DNA of 64,000 bases from Alteromonas sp. KUL42 (GCF_006538325.1 NZ_BJKK01000003.1:186001-250000); one strand, 5' to 3'. Positions 43,084-52,268 are shown, counted from the stretch's first letter. Translations and numbers: made by a program. The notes: a model not told the origin generated them from the letters alone.

Positions 43084-44598
43084 ATGATACGTACAGTAAT
43101 GTCATCGCTCTACAGTTGGATATCAATAGTCATTTTTGTCATTGTTGTTATGGCTGCAAATTCATTTTATGTCGTTACAACATTGAATGACCTTTCAGCA
43201 CTAGAAGCTCGACTATTTACGACCAATCGTGTCATTAATGCAGTAAATAGCTTACATGTAGCCGTACTTCGCGTTGAGTCTGGCAAACGGGGTTTTTTGC
43301 TCACCCATGATGAACGCTACTTAACTGACTACACTGAAACCTTAAATAGAATAAACGAAGTAATGGAAGAGGTAGAAGTCAGTGCCTACTCTTCCGATAT
43401 CGAAAAACAGTCAGATAGAATCAAGCGACTGCTGGCTCTGACGAAGTTAAAGCTCAATGAAATGATCAAAGCCGTAGAGCTTGCCAAAGCAGACCGTTAC
43501 GACGAAGCAATTGCCCATGTAAACGCCAACAAAGGCATTGCGCTTTACAGTGATTTTGAAACACAATTTAAAGAAATAGATGAATCTGAGCGCGTTATGC
43601 AAGGAACGCATTTAGCGAATTTGATGCGTCTTCGTCGCGACTCCGTTAATACCCTTATTATTTCATCCACCACTACCCTTTTACTCATCATCACAATTTT
43701 CTTATTGTTGAAGATAAACGCGAAAGAACACGAAAAACATTTACTTGAGCTAGAAGATATCAATGAAGACTTGGAATCTCGTATAGCCGAACGAACGCAA
43801 GAACTCAGTTTGTATTCTGATGAGCTTTCCAGAAGTAACCGGGAACTGGAAGACTTCGCCTTTGTGGCGTCGCATGATTTGCAAGAACCCTTGAGAAAGA
43901 TACGCGCATTCGGAAACCGACTTGAATCTGGCTATGCTGATGTCATAGACGATAGAGGCAGAGATTTCCTCAACAGGATGCTCAATGCTGCTGAGCGAAT
44001 GTCGATGTTGATATCTGATCTACTGGCCTTCTCGCGAGTCTCAACACGGGGAAAAGACTTCAGTGACGTTGACTTAAACCTTGTAATTAATAGTGTTATT
44101 GACGATTTAGAGATAGCGATTGATGAAAAATCAGCACAAGTCAATGTGGATCCTATGCTCACCATTCGCGGTGATAAGTCTCAATTAGAGCAACTATTTC
44201 TTAACTTATTGTCCAACGCACTCAAATTTCAACGAGAAGGTGTAACTCCTCTCATTAATATCGCTTTGACCACACCCGATGATAATGACCTCAAAGATAT
44301 ATTACAGGTTGACGACTACGAGTGGATAAAGATAACAATACAGGACAATGGCATTGGGTTTGAACAAACATTCGCAGAAAAGATCTTTGCCCCCTTTCAA
44401 CGTCTTCACGGCAGAAGTGAATACAAAGGAACAGGTATAGGCCTTGCTGTTTGCCGACGTATCGTAGAGCGACACAATGGTTATATTGACGCTCAAAGTA
44501 CACCAGATGTCGGTACGACATTTACAATAATAATACCTAAAAACAGTGTGCCATTTAGCACCAACAACACTATCGGAGATACACAGCATGACGCGTAA
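43084..44598 (+). CDS. CHASE3-domain histidine kinase
   Basis: A 504-residue kinase. A first helix (SWISIVIFVIVVMAANSFYV) is followed by a periplasmic CHASE3 domain (about 35-180) with the conserved VESGKRGFLLTHDERYL, and a second helix (NTLIISSTTTLLLIITIFLLL) leads to a coiled coil. The kinase core has the H-box FVASHDLQEPLRKIRAFG, with acceptor His in ASHDLQEPL as in bacteriophytochromes, then RGDKSQLEQLFLNLLSNALK, DNGIGF and GTGIGLAVCRRI. It has no receiver, so phosphate probably goes to the single-domain receiver whose start overlaps this gene by 11 bp. CHASE3 ligands are not known. Confidence 0.92.
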   Translation: MIRTVMSSLYSWISIVIFVIVVMAANSFYVVTTLNDLSALEARLFTTNRVINAVNSLHVAVLRVESGKRGFLLTHDERYLTDYTETLNRINEVMEEVEVSAYSSDIEKQSDRIKRLLALTKLKLNEMIKAVELAKADRYDEAIAHVNANKGIALYSDFETQFKEIDESERVMQGTHLANLMRLRRDSVNTLIISSTTTLLLIITIFLLLKINAKEHEKHLLELEDINEDLESRIAERTQELSLYSDELSRSNRELEDFAFVASHDLQEPLRKIRAFGNRLESGYADVIDDRGRDFLNRMLNAAERMSMLISDLLAFSRVSTRGKDFSDVDLNLVINSVIDDLEIAIDEKSAQVNVDPMLTIRGDKSQLEQLFLNLLSNALKFQREGVTPLINIALTTPDDNDLKDILQVDDYEWIKITIQDNGIGFEQTFAEKIFAPFQRLHGRSEYKGTGIGLAVCRRIVERHNGYIDAQSTPDVGTTFTIIIPKNSVPFSTNNTIGDTQHDA

Positions 44599-45040
44599 AC
44601 TAATGCAGCCAATTACTATTTTGATGGCTGACGACGACGAAGACGATCGCCTGCTTACCATAGACGCGTTAAAAGAAAGCCGTGTACTAAATAATTTATT
44701 TTGCGTTGAAGATGGGGTTGAGCTTTTAGAGTATCTTCGCCATGAAGGTAAGTATACCGATCCTGAGAGTGCACCCCGTCCTAGCTTGATTTTGTTAGAT
44801 TTAAATATGCCAAGAAAGGACGGCCGTGAAGCCCTACAAGAGCTAAAAGCCGACCCTAAATTACGCAGTATTCCCGTTGTTATTCTAACCACGTCGAAAG
44901 AAGAAGAAGACATGTTGCGAGGATACGATTTAGGCTGCGCTTCCTATATTACCAAGCCGGTTAACTTTGAGGGGTTAGTTGAGCTAATGCGGGCATTGGG
45001 ACGTTACTGGATTGAGTTTGTCGAATTGCCTCAGGAATAG
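44588..45040 (+). CDS. single-domain response regulator (Rcp1-like)
   Basis: A 150-residue receiver with no output domain. ITILMADDDEDDRLLTIDAL provides the acidic pocket, LILLDLNMPRKDG the acceptor aspartate, VVILTTSKEEEDM the conserved threonine and YITKPVNFEGLVEL the lysine. The long acidic start and the 'NMPRKDGREAL' block are typical of Rcp1-type regulators that pair with phytochrome-like kinases of the type encoded just upstream. The ATG at 44588 has GGAGA 7 bases upstream and overlaps the end of the kinase gene by 11 bp, so the proteins are probably made in a fixed ratio. It likely shuttles phosphate to another module or acts by protein contact. Confidence 0.92.
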   Translation: MTRKLMQPITILMADDDEDDRLLTIDALKESRVLNNLFCVEDGVELLEYLRHEGKYTDPESAPRPSLILLDLNMPRKDGREALQELKADPKLRSIPVVILTTSKEEEDMLRGYDLGCASYITKPVNFEGLVELMRALGRYWIEFVELPQE

Positions 45041-45051
45041 CGGAGTATTGG

Positions 45052-47099
45052 ATGACAGAAGTTATTAAAATATTATTGGTTGAAGATGATGAAGATGATT
45101 ACTTCTTAACTTCTGATTATCTAGCTCAATGTGAGTCACCGACATTTGAACTGACGTGGGTTACTAACAGTGGGAGCGCTGTAGAAGCGTTAAAAGCAAA
45201 CCGTTTCGATTTGTGCCTGCTCGACTACCTGCTAGGTTCAGAGAACGCTATCGATGTCTTAGGCGTACTCAAAGCAAATCAAATTAACTTACCCGTTGTT
45301 ATATTAACGGGTCAATCCGATGCTAGGGTTGATGAGTTGGTCATGCGTGCCGGTGCGGCAGATTACTTGCAAAAATCTGAAATTGAAACGCCTCGTTTCA
45401 TGCGTACCATCCGTTACGCTATGGTTAGGCGTGACATAGAGAACGAAAAGCTAGAACGCAGCAAGGTCGAACAAAAAATAAGGCGAAAGACAAATTCTTA
45501 GCCCATCTTGGTCATGAGCTTAGAACGCCGTTAACCTCTATTCTTGGTTATACCGAACTTCTGCTAGATGATGTGCAAAGTAACCCTTACCAGCAAGAGC
45601 TTTCAATTATCCATTCCAATGGAAAACACTTATTGAGCTTACTGAATGATTTGCTGGATATGTCGCGGATAATGGCTGAAAAACTTGAGCTTAATATAAA
45701 AGAAGTCAACCTATCAGCTTTCTTAATAGATATTAATTCGTTAATGCGCCTGGATGTAAAGGACAAAGGTCTTAGCCTTCACCTTGTCGCTCGAACGCCC
45801 ATTCCTGAATTTATTCAAACCGACCCAACACGCTTACGACAGGTTCTACTCAACTTAATCTCAAATGCAATAAAATTTACTGACACCGGCAGCATTACGC
45901 TGTTCGTTGAGCAATTTGAACGTAAAAACCATTCTCCTGCCTTGCGCTTTACCGTAGAAGACACAGGTATAGGCATGCCCGCAGACAAGTTGAAAAATAT
46001 CTTTAAACCTTTCGAACAAATTGAAGATGTAATGCGCGCTAATCACGGCGGCGCAGGCCTTGGCTTGGCTATTTGTAAGGAGTTAGTGGGAAAATTAGGT
46101 GGTGACATTAACGTAACATCAACCCTTGGCGCTGGTAGTACTTTTACTTTTGATATCAACCCTGGAGACATTACCAAACAGCACTACGTTGAGCTATCGC
46201 TAAACCAAACGATGTCTATTGAATCTAGAAGCACAAAAATTGATGTAGGTGGAAAAGTACTGGTTGTAGATGATTTACGGGAAATTCGACGATTAACTGG
46301 TCATTTAGTTAGTCAGTCCGGTGCTGAAGTAAGCTATGCAGAGAACGGTGTAAAGGCACTTGAGGCAGCACTTGAATCTGAAGAGCGTCACCAACCATTC
46401 GACTTGATTTTAATGGATATTCACATGCCCGTAATGAATGGGTTAGAAGCGTTACAAGGTATACGCCGACATGGCAGTAAAATACCGGTCGTCGCAGTTA
46501 CTGCCGCAAGCAGGAAGGGACTGAAAGCATCGCTATTGCGTGATGGCTTTAACGATGTCATTGAAAAACCCATCGACCGCCTTGCCCTCGCAAAAGTGTT
46601 AACGCGCTTTCTAGCAAGCCACTCCTCTTCATCAGAGAAGCTTCCCCAAGGTATCACCACCCGAGTAAGTCACTCAGGCAGTGAATTAGGCGAGCACTAT
46701 TCAAAGGTTAACGATAGAAAAAGCGATAGCCATAAAGAATCGAATAACACGACGAAAAAACATATTTTAGTCGTTGAAGACGATGAGGATTCAGCACAGT
46801 TATTACAGCTTTTTTTATGTCACTTTGGACATACGGTTCATATTGAACATTGTGGTGAAGATGCAATAAAGGCTACCGAACTCGATGAATTCAATCATAT
46901 TTTGATGGATCTCACCTTACCTGATTACAAGGGATATGATTTAGCGAAAGCGTTAAAAGCAAGACAACCACGTGCAGAAATCACTATTGTAAGCGGGCAT
47001 GAAGCAAACCCTGACTTAATGCGAACAATTGGCATTGACCATGCGCTTCTAAAACCTGTCAGCAAAGAAGATCTCGCTGCTGTATTAGATGCTAACTAG
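45052..47099 (+). pseudogene. hybrid histidine kinase REC-HisKA-HATPase-REC-REC, split by a -1 frameshift
   Basis: Two frames make one protein of about 680 residues. The first (45052-45501) is a receiver with LLVEDDEDDYFL and the acceptor site LCLLDYLLG, then a linker helix. The second, readable from about 45480 to 47099, continues with KAKDKFLAHLGHELRTPLTS (the H-box), DTGIGMPADK and GGAGLGLAICKEL, a second receiver (VVDDLREIRR, LILMDIHMPVMNG) and a third (VVEDDEDSAQL, ILMDLTLPDYKG). Adding one A to the A6 run at 45473-45478 joins the frames. It begins 11 bp after the single-domain receiver gene. Without the extra base, the first frame is an isolated receiver and the second would need an internal start such as GTG 45573, which cuts the H-box. 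Confidence 0.87.
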
Positions 47100-47140
47100 C
47101 GCGTTTTTCACAAGCACGGCTATGAATCAAGGAAACTACT

Positions 47141-47722
47141 ATGACTAAAAACCCATGTGCAAAATTGTTAACCAAGTGGATAAAGGCGACGTGTTTAGTG
47201 TTTGTAACAAGTTTAATACTGAGTGCGTGTTCATCGACCCCTGTTGCGGCGCCAACAAACTATAAAGCTGCAGTAAAAGACGGCTATGGGTATTCAAGTA
47301 AAAAACTGGATACAAACCGCTATCAGGTGCTTTTTAAGGCGACCGATAAGACACCGGCCGATACTATCCAGCAATACGCTGTGTACCATGCGGCCGAAAT
47401 TGCCAGTAATAACAATTTCACTTTTCTTGAGATAGAAAAAACTGATGTGGAAAGAAAAGCAGTAATGGCCCGTGAGGTTGTTGTCAGTAACGATAAACCG
47501 CCAACGTTCAAAACAGACCAGCAGTGCACAATGTCAGGTTGTGAGGAAGTGGCGCAGCCTATGGCGGTCCCCGCAAGCAATGATATTGTTAAAACTCAAA
47601 TTAATGACATTTATCTCACTATTACGGTAAAAATGGCGAAAGAGAAAGTTGCACTGGGTAAAAACGCACTTTCAGTGACAGAAATATTATCCCAGTCTCC
47701 AACATCTGAGAAAGCGAACTAA
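47141..47722 (+). CDS. lipoprotein of the CC0125/CC1285 type, function unknown
   Basis: A 193-residue protein with a basic N-terminus, a hydrophobic segment and the lipobox LSAC (cysteine at residue 30), so it is a lipid-anchored envelope protein. After the signal there is a spacer of small residues and a segment GYGYSSKKLDTNRYQVLFKA followed by AVYHAAEIASNNNFTFLEI, which recalls CC0125/CC1285-type lipoproteins that fold as a small alpha/beta domain. Two cysteines (QQCTMSGCEE) may form a disulfide. The function is unknown. AGGAAAC lies upstream of the ATG. It follows the phosphorelay genes and may be in the same transcript, which raises the chance of a link to envelope sensing. Confidence 0.72.
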   Translation: MTKNPCAKLLTKWIKATCLVFVTSLILSACSSTPVAAPTNYKAAVKDGYGYSSKKLDTNRYQVLFKATDKTPADTIQQYAVYHAAEIASNNNFTFLEIEKTDVERKAVMAREVVVSNDKPPTFKTDQQCTMSGCEEVAQPMAVPASNDIVKTQINDIYLTITVKMAKEKVALGKNALSVTEILSQSPTSEKAN

Positions 47723-47739
47723 ACGTCTAACTTTATACC

Positions 47740-47791
47740 AATCCGCATAGGAGTCTCCCCTCTCACAGTGAGCCAAACTCCTACGTGGATT
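47740..47791. repeat. dispersed stem-loop repeat, copy 2
   Basis: AATCCGCATAGGAGT (47740-47754) pairs with ACTCCTACGTGGATT (47777-47791), matching at 13 of 15 positions. It shares ATAGGAGTC and CCTCTCA with the copy at 41165-41217. It sits exactly between convergent gene ends (47722 and 47794), where it may act as a two-way terminator. Confidence 0.6.
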
Positions 47792-47793
47792 GT

Positions 47794-48448
47794 TTATTGG
47801 TCGCTACTCTCTAAGTGCAGTGTATTGGCGCGCTCAATCCACTCCAAATCCTTAGTTTGCTCATCGAGGGTTCCTTTCGCATCCTCTAAAAATACCAAGC
47901 AAAAATAATCTACAGCAGGGATTTTTTCTCGATAGCGCTTGAGTTGTATTTCCATTTCCTGCATAGCATTTGAAAATTCAGAATTTGATTTAGACAGCTC
48001 GTAGTCGCACTTCAAATAGGCACACAGCACATCGGCGGCTTTTGCTAGCGTAACATGGTCGTCATCTTTATTTTGCTCAATTAGAGGGGTATACCTTGCC
48101 TGTAATGCTTCAGGCAGGGTTTTTATAAGCATGGTTTCGAAGCGCCGTTCCAAGTTTTTTTATGGCAGCAGTGGTTTCGGGATCATGATATTTAACCGGG
48201 CTAGGGATATCACTCATACCGGCGATTTCACTGCCTTCGTGAAAGATGGCCATGGCGGCTACGCGGTCGGGATCAATAGCCTCGCCATACACATCACAGG
48301 CAATCGCACCAAGCATATGGGCAACAAAAGACGCTTCATAAATATGTGTCGATAACATTTCTTCTTGGAATTGTGCCATCAAAGGCCAGCGTTTTACGTT
48401 TCTTGCTCTTTGCATTAAACCTATAAATGCAGAATGAGTGTTTGCCAT
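47794..48448 (-). pseudogene. yfbR: YfbR-like HD-domain 5'-nucleotidase, split by a -1 frameshift
   Basis: The first frame (48448-48110) begins MANTHSAFIGLMQRARNVKR then WPLM, matching the E. coli YfbR start, with THIYEASFVAHML and FHEGSEIAGMSDIPSPVKYH. The second (48153-47794) continues with LERRFETMLIKTLPEALQAR, KAADVLCAYLKC and AVDYFCLVFL. They join if the 7-T run on the plus strand (48155-48161) is one base longer, giving AAIKKNLERRF. YfbR hydrolyses deoxynucleoside 5'-monophosphates, and the second frame carries the ADVLCAYLKC block with a metal-binding aspartate. The first metal motif reads His-Glu where E. coli has His-Asp, a conservative but unusual change. As sequenced the active site is divided between two frames. 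Confidence 0.85.
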
Positions 48449-48734
48449 AAGACATACTCCTTATACTTCTTATATGTCGTCTCATCAAAACACTATTTAG
48501 TGGTAATTGCCAGCCTCTAGCGCTTTACAATTGAAGGTATTGAGCCACTTCGATAACGCGGTGTGTAAAAAATGCAAAAACGCGTGTAACACTGCTAGTG
48601 ATTAACGCTCATCCCCTACCTTAAAAAACTAACAAAAACATAAATTAACCATTATTAACAATAACTTAAAAAATTAGGCATAGTGCTCGCATAAGTATAT
48701 GTGAAAGTAACGGAAGCAATATGAGGAGTTAGTT

Positions 48735-48911
48735 ATGTTAGGTTGGGCAGTAACATTTTTCATTATAGCCATTATTGCTGCAGTTTTTGGTTTTGGTGGC
48801 ATTGCCGGTGCAGCGACAGGAATTGCGCAGTTTTTGTTTTTTGTATTTATAGCACTACTGGTTATTTCTCTCATTGCTAACGCGCTGAGAGGTCGAGCGC
48901 CAAGAGCATAA
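48735..48911 (+). CDS. DUF1328 small membrane protein (YtjA-like)
   Basis: A 58-residue protein: [20 protein letters not shown] then a glycine/alanine turn ([12 protein letters not shown]) and a second hydrophobic helix ([19 protein letters not shown]), ending in a basic tail (RGRAPRA). This is the two-helix inner-membrane DUF1328 family, of which E. coli YtjA is a member; its function is unknown, and related proteins are often linked to osmotic or envelope stress. The ATG at 48735 has AGGAG 7 bases upstream. It is followed by a small acidic lipoprotein gene after 37 bp, probably in one transcript. Confidence 0.85.
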   Translation: MLGWAVTFFIIAIIAAVFGFGGIAGAATGIAQFLFFVFIALLVISLIANALRGRAPRA

Positions 48912-48948
48912 GCAATAGTTTAATTTATTAGAGAAAAGGAGTAAGGAT

Positions 48949-49143
48949 ATGTTTTCATTTAAAAATTTAGCAAAGGTAGTATTAGCGTCAGCATTTGCCC
49001 TATCACTTGCCGCGTGTGGTGACGGTGAAGCGGAAGATGCAGGTGAAGAGCTTGACGAAATCATTACAGATGCAGGTAATGCAGTTGAAGATGCCTGTGA
49101 GGATGTTAAAGAAGGCGTTGATGCTAAAGATCAAGATTGCTAG
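48949..49143 (+). CDS. small acidic lipoprotein
   Basis: A 64-residue protein with a basic N-terminus, a hydrophobic core and the lipobox LAAC, cysteine at about residue 23. The mature part of about 40 residues is strongly acidic (GDGEAEDAGEELDEIITDAG) and has two more cysteines near the C-terminus. No named family is recognised. Its start has a good ribosome binding site (AAAAGGAGTAAGG). It lies behind the DUF1328 gene and in front of a strong terminator, so the pair is likely one transcription unit for small envelope proteins. Confidence 0.75.
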   Translation: MFSFKNLAKVVLASAFALSLAACGDGEAEDAGEELDEIITDAGNAVEDACEDVKEGVDAKDQDC

Positions 49144-49154
49144 TCAATCGACAA

Positions 49155-49186
49155 ACAAAAGCCAGTCAAATTTGACTGGCTTTTGT
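49155..49186. terminator. bidirectional terminator between convergent genes
   Basis: ACAAAAGCCAGTCAAA and TTTGACTGGCTTTTGT form a perfect inverted repeat without an unpaired loop base beyond the centre. It lies between the ends of the small lipoprotein gene (plus) and the 71-residue gene (minus), with T and A runs on both sides. Confidence 0.9.
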
Positions 49187-49229
49187 GTTTTAGCCAATTC
49201 AGCTTCAGTTGATCATGCACTAATGAGCA

Positions 49230-49445
49230 TTACACCTCTTCGCCACCTAAATCGCGGGCAAGGTCGTCAAGCGTAGCCAAAGTGGAATCAAAAGCCCCTA
49301 ATATGTAACGATATTTCACACTTACGTGGTGATCGCTTCGGCCAAACTTTACTTTTAATGCTTCCGCATCTAAGTGCTTAACTGTGTTTAAAAAGCGATA
49401 TGCAGCCATCTCTGACTCGAACCGAAATTCTACGCTATTTTCCAT
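49230..49445 (-). CDS. small hypothetical protein, last gene of the DUF349 operon
   Basis: A 71-residue protein with no signal or membrane segment. It begins MENSVEFRFESEMAAYRFLN and has FGRSDHHVSVKYRYILGAFD, a pattern of alternating strands and helix that could form a small ferredoxin-like fold; the family is not recognised. Its ATG directly follows the stop of the large DUF349 gene, so translation is coupled and the protein probably belongs to the same function. Its end faces the convergent terminator. I rate it as real because of this tight coupling. Confidence 0.7.
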   Translation of the reverse strand: MENSVEFRFESEMAAYRFLNTVKHLDAEALKVKFGRSDHHVSVKYRYILGAFDSTLATLDDLARDLGGEEV

Positions 49446-52268
49446 TTACGCCAGTACCTCTGGATGGGTATCCAGCACACTAACTACACGTTGCATCAAG
49501 CCTTTTTCTGCTTCATCCACTTCACCAAGTGCTAGCCAATCAGACAATATTTCTGCAGCAGAAGTAGACTCACCTTGTTCTAGTTTTGCTGTCATCATTT
49601 GAAGTTGAACACTTGAACGTATTGAAGCATCGGCGTCAGGACTTGGCATGTCCAAACTTACTTCTAACGCTACGGTTAACCATTGTCTGTCACGGGTTTG
49701 TGCACCATTATCCTTTTGCGCTTCCAGCACACTCACCCAGCGTCTGCCTAATGCCTCTTTCAGCTCTGCATTATCTTCACTAGACGCACTGTTTTGTGAC
49801 TGGAGTAATGTTATGAGTGCTTGCGCACGACTACGCATATTTTGTACTCTCACATCTCGCTGTTTGGCGTGACGTTTATTTTCCAAAGCAGTCAATTGAC
49901 GTTCTACTTTACCTTTCAAACTCTTAGGTAAGCTTTGCAAGCGTTCTGTAACCTCTCCAGTTAACGATGCAAGTTCACTGTCACTCGCATTCTCGTCAAG
50001 CTTTGCTATCTTGGCGAGCAGCGTATCGACCTCTTGATTTAGTGCATTATTCTGGGCTTTGCGATCAGCTTTTAGTTTCTCAAACACCGTATCATTCGCA
50101 GCCTTAAACTCAGCCCACAACTTACTTTCTTCTCGCTTTCCGGCGTGTCCTATGAGCTTCCACTTTGCTTGTAACGCCTGCGCACTATCTGCAGCACCTG
50201 TGGTATCGTCTAATTCAGCAAGTGCTTTGGCACTTTGTACAAGAGCACGTTTTTGCACTTGGTTTTCATTTTGCCAATGCGTCACTTTTTGTTGAAGTGG
50301 TGTTAATGCCTGTTTCCACTCATCTCTCAGCGCTTCGTAGATTTCTCGTTCTACTTGACCTGCACCGTGCCATTGCTTAGACAACTTATCACAGGCCTTC
50401 GCAAGTTCAGCTTCAGGCATTGCATCATCAAGCGCTTTAACTGATTCGATAAGCGCTTCACGTACTTTACGCGCTTCCAAACGTTTAGTATCTAGCTCGG
50501 CATAATATGCACGACAAGGCTCGAACGCCCGCTCTAAAGCTTCGTCAAACGCAGATTGTAACGCAGTATCTTCACCTGCTTCAGAAGTTACAGATGAAAG
50601 GGATATCCACTGCTTACGTAAATACTTAATCGCTTCACTGCGTGCTTTGATATTGTCCACGTCACTGTCAGCTAGTTTCTGCGCTTCCTCAATAAGAGCA
50701 GGTTTACGCGGCGCAGCTAAATAGCTTTGCCAACCTTCAAGCCTAGAAACATCCTCTTTCGTCTTCTGATAGCGTCTCTCAACACCACGCTGCGCGTCTT
50801 CACTTAGCGATTCATAGTTTTCTTGTAGCTTCTGGAATTTACTCATTGCCGCGCGAAATTTACCTTGAGCAATTAAGTTATCCACTACAGTCATCTGCTT
50901 TCTAAATTGCTTCAGTTCTTCGTTGCGCTGAGCGCTAATATTGCGCTCAAAAGCACTGACCTTTTTTACCGCAGATTTTTGTCTGGCGGCAAAATCTTTA
51001 GGCAAGCGTACAAGTTCAGAACTCAAGCCAAAATAAGTGTGCTTGGCTTGTTCAAATTGTTCGCGTACATCAGACATATCTTCAGGTGTACATTGAACAT
51101 ACTTGTCAGCAAGCTCTTCTAAGCTTTGTAGATGTATAGAAAGTTTTTGACCATATTGCTGCTGCAGTGAAAATCGTTCCAATTTATCATTGAGCGTTGA
51201 AACAAGATGCTTGATTTCACCTAACCGTTTGTCGCCTTTACTGTCAACGCCTAAGCGTTCAATTTGCTCAATGGTGGCTTCTACACCTCTAACACTTTCA
51301 TTGACTGTTGCTACATCCGCTAACGTTGCATCGCAAAGCTTGTTATTAAATAGCCAATCAACCTGCCCAGACGCATGGGAAAGTTGTTGCTCACACAAGG
51401 CTTTGGTATTGGTCAACTCAGCTTCTTTTTGCTTCGCTTCCCACGCGGGTTTTATACGGGATACATATCGAGCAACTTGCTCTGATATACGGTTATATTT
51501 TTCTTCGAATGCCAGCTTCTCGTCACCGCCTAGACATGCAGACTCAGCAAACAGTGCTGACAGCTCGTTCTCAAGTTTTACCTGACGTTCTACAACCTCT
51601 TCAACATCCCCTTTTTCCAGCAAGGCTTGGTATTTAGAAAGGCTTAACGTAAGTTGTTTCTTCAGTTCAAGTGGCTTTTGTGCGGCAAGGTTAAGTGCGT
51701 CAATACGTGTCTCAATTGCGCTTTTCAACGCTACATCGTCAACTTTTTTCGCCAATTTCTGCAATGCATTGATGTCTGACTCGTCAGCTATCAGCTTTTG
51801 TTTCAACGCGTTGCTCTCACTGTTGTTAAAAACAAATTGAGTGAAAGAAGGCTTATCGACTTTGCCAATTAGTGTTTGCGCTAACCCGTCGTCATTGAGC
51901 AAACTTGTATCTTGCTCTACAATTTGCGTAATCAACTCTGCATTAGCCGTTTCTGTCAAGAATGCGGCTTTTTCACTATTACTTAGCACAACCCCATTTC
52001 GAGAAAGTAGAGCGTCGTTAACTTTTTTGTCAGCAATTTTCTTAATTTTAGGTGACTTAGCAATTTGTGACATTTTGAGCCACAGTGCAAAAATATTGAG
52101 CTTTTCAAGCGCTGCAATACTCACATTCACGTCATCATCATTAAATGCAAGTTCGTGAAGAATAGATTTCTCTTGTGCCTTTTCGGGTGACAAGCTTTCA
52201 ATTGCCTGTAAACGTTTTTCTGGCTTTTGACTCGTGTGTGAAGGCGAAAATAATCGACTAAATATCAT
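49446..52268 (-). CDS. DUF349 domain-containing coiled-coil protein
   Basis: A 940-residue cytosolic protein. After an N-terminal region with HEAT-like helices (LSPEKAQEKSILHELAFNDD), several DUF349 repeats follow, each with the LxxxWKxxG or KQWHGAG-type pattern: for example KQWHGAGQVEREIYEALRDE and QAKWKLIGHAGKREESKLWA. Long heptad stretches (EQLSHASGQVDWLF, QRNEELKQFRKQM) indicate extended coiled coils. The function of DUF349 proteins is unknown; they occur next to translation or stress genes in many gammaproteobacteria. The start overlaps the end of the YeaC-like gene by 11 bp, and the next gene follows with no gap, so four genes (52878 to 49230) are coupled. Confidence 0.88.
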   Translation of the reverse strand: MIFSRLFSPSHTSQKPEKRLQAIESLSPEKAQEKSILHELAFNDDDVNVSIAALEKLNIFALWLKMSQIAKSPKIKKIADKKVNDALLSRNGVVLSNSEKAAFLTETANAELITQIVEQDTSLLNDDGLAQTLIGKVDKPSFTQFVFNNSESNALKQKLIADESDINALQKLAKKVDDVALKSAIETRIDALNLAAQKPLELKKQLTLSLSKYQALLEKGDVEEVVERQVKLENELSALFAESACLGGDEKLAFEEKYNRISEQVARYVSRIKPAWEAKQKEAELTNTKALCEQQLSHASGQVDWLFNNKLCDATLADVATVNESVRGVEATIEQIERLGVDSKGDKRLGEIKHLVSTLNDKLERFSLQQQYGQKLSIHLQSLEELADKYVQCTPEDMSDVREQFEQAKHTYFGLSSELVRLPKDFAARQKSAVKKVSAFERNISAQRNEELKQFRKQMTVVDNLIAQGKFRAAMSKFQKLQENYESLSEDAQRGVERRYQKTKEDVSRLEGWQSYLAAPRKPALIEEAQKLADSDVDNIKARSEAIKYLRKQWISLSSVTSEAGEDTALQSAFDEALERAFEPCRAYYAELDTKRLEARKVREALIESVKALDDAMPEAELAKACDKLSKQWHGAGQVEREIYEALRDEWKQALTPLQQKVTHWQNENQVQKRALVQSAKALAELDDTTGAADSAQALQAKWKLIGHAGKREESKLWAEFKAANDTVFEKLKADRKAQNNALNQEVDTLLAKIAKLDENASDSELASLTGEVTERLQSLPKSLKGKVERQLTALENKRHAKQRDVRVQNMRSRAQALITLLQSQNSASSEDNAELKEALGRRWVSVLEAQKDNGAQTRDRQWLTVALEVSLDMPSPDADASIRSSVQLQMMTAKLEQGESTSAAEILSDWLALGEVDEAEKGLMQRVVSVLDTHPEVLA

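Noticed and set aside
44302..44913. A 203-codon minus-strand frame over the CHASE3 kinase and receiver genes
   Set aside because: It covers two strong coding regions with clear domains and has a serine-rich, low-information sequence. It is a shadow frame.
49648..52158. Several plus-strand frames over the DUF349 gene
   Set aside because: All lie in antisense to a clear 940-residue protein and are rich in Ser, Cys and Leu, as expected for antisense of coiled-coil coding DNA.
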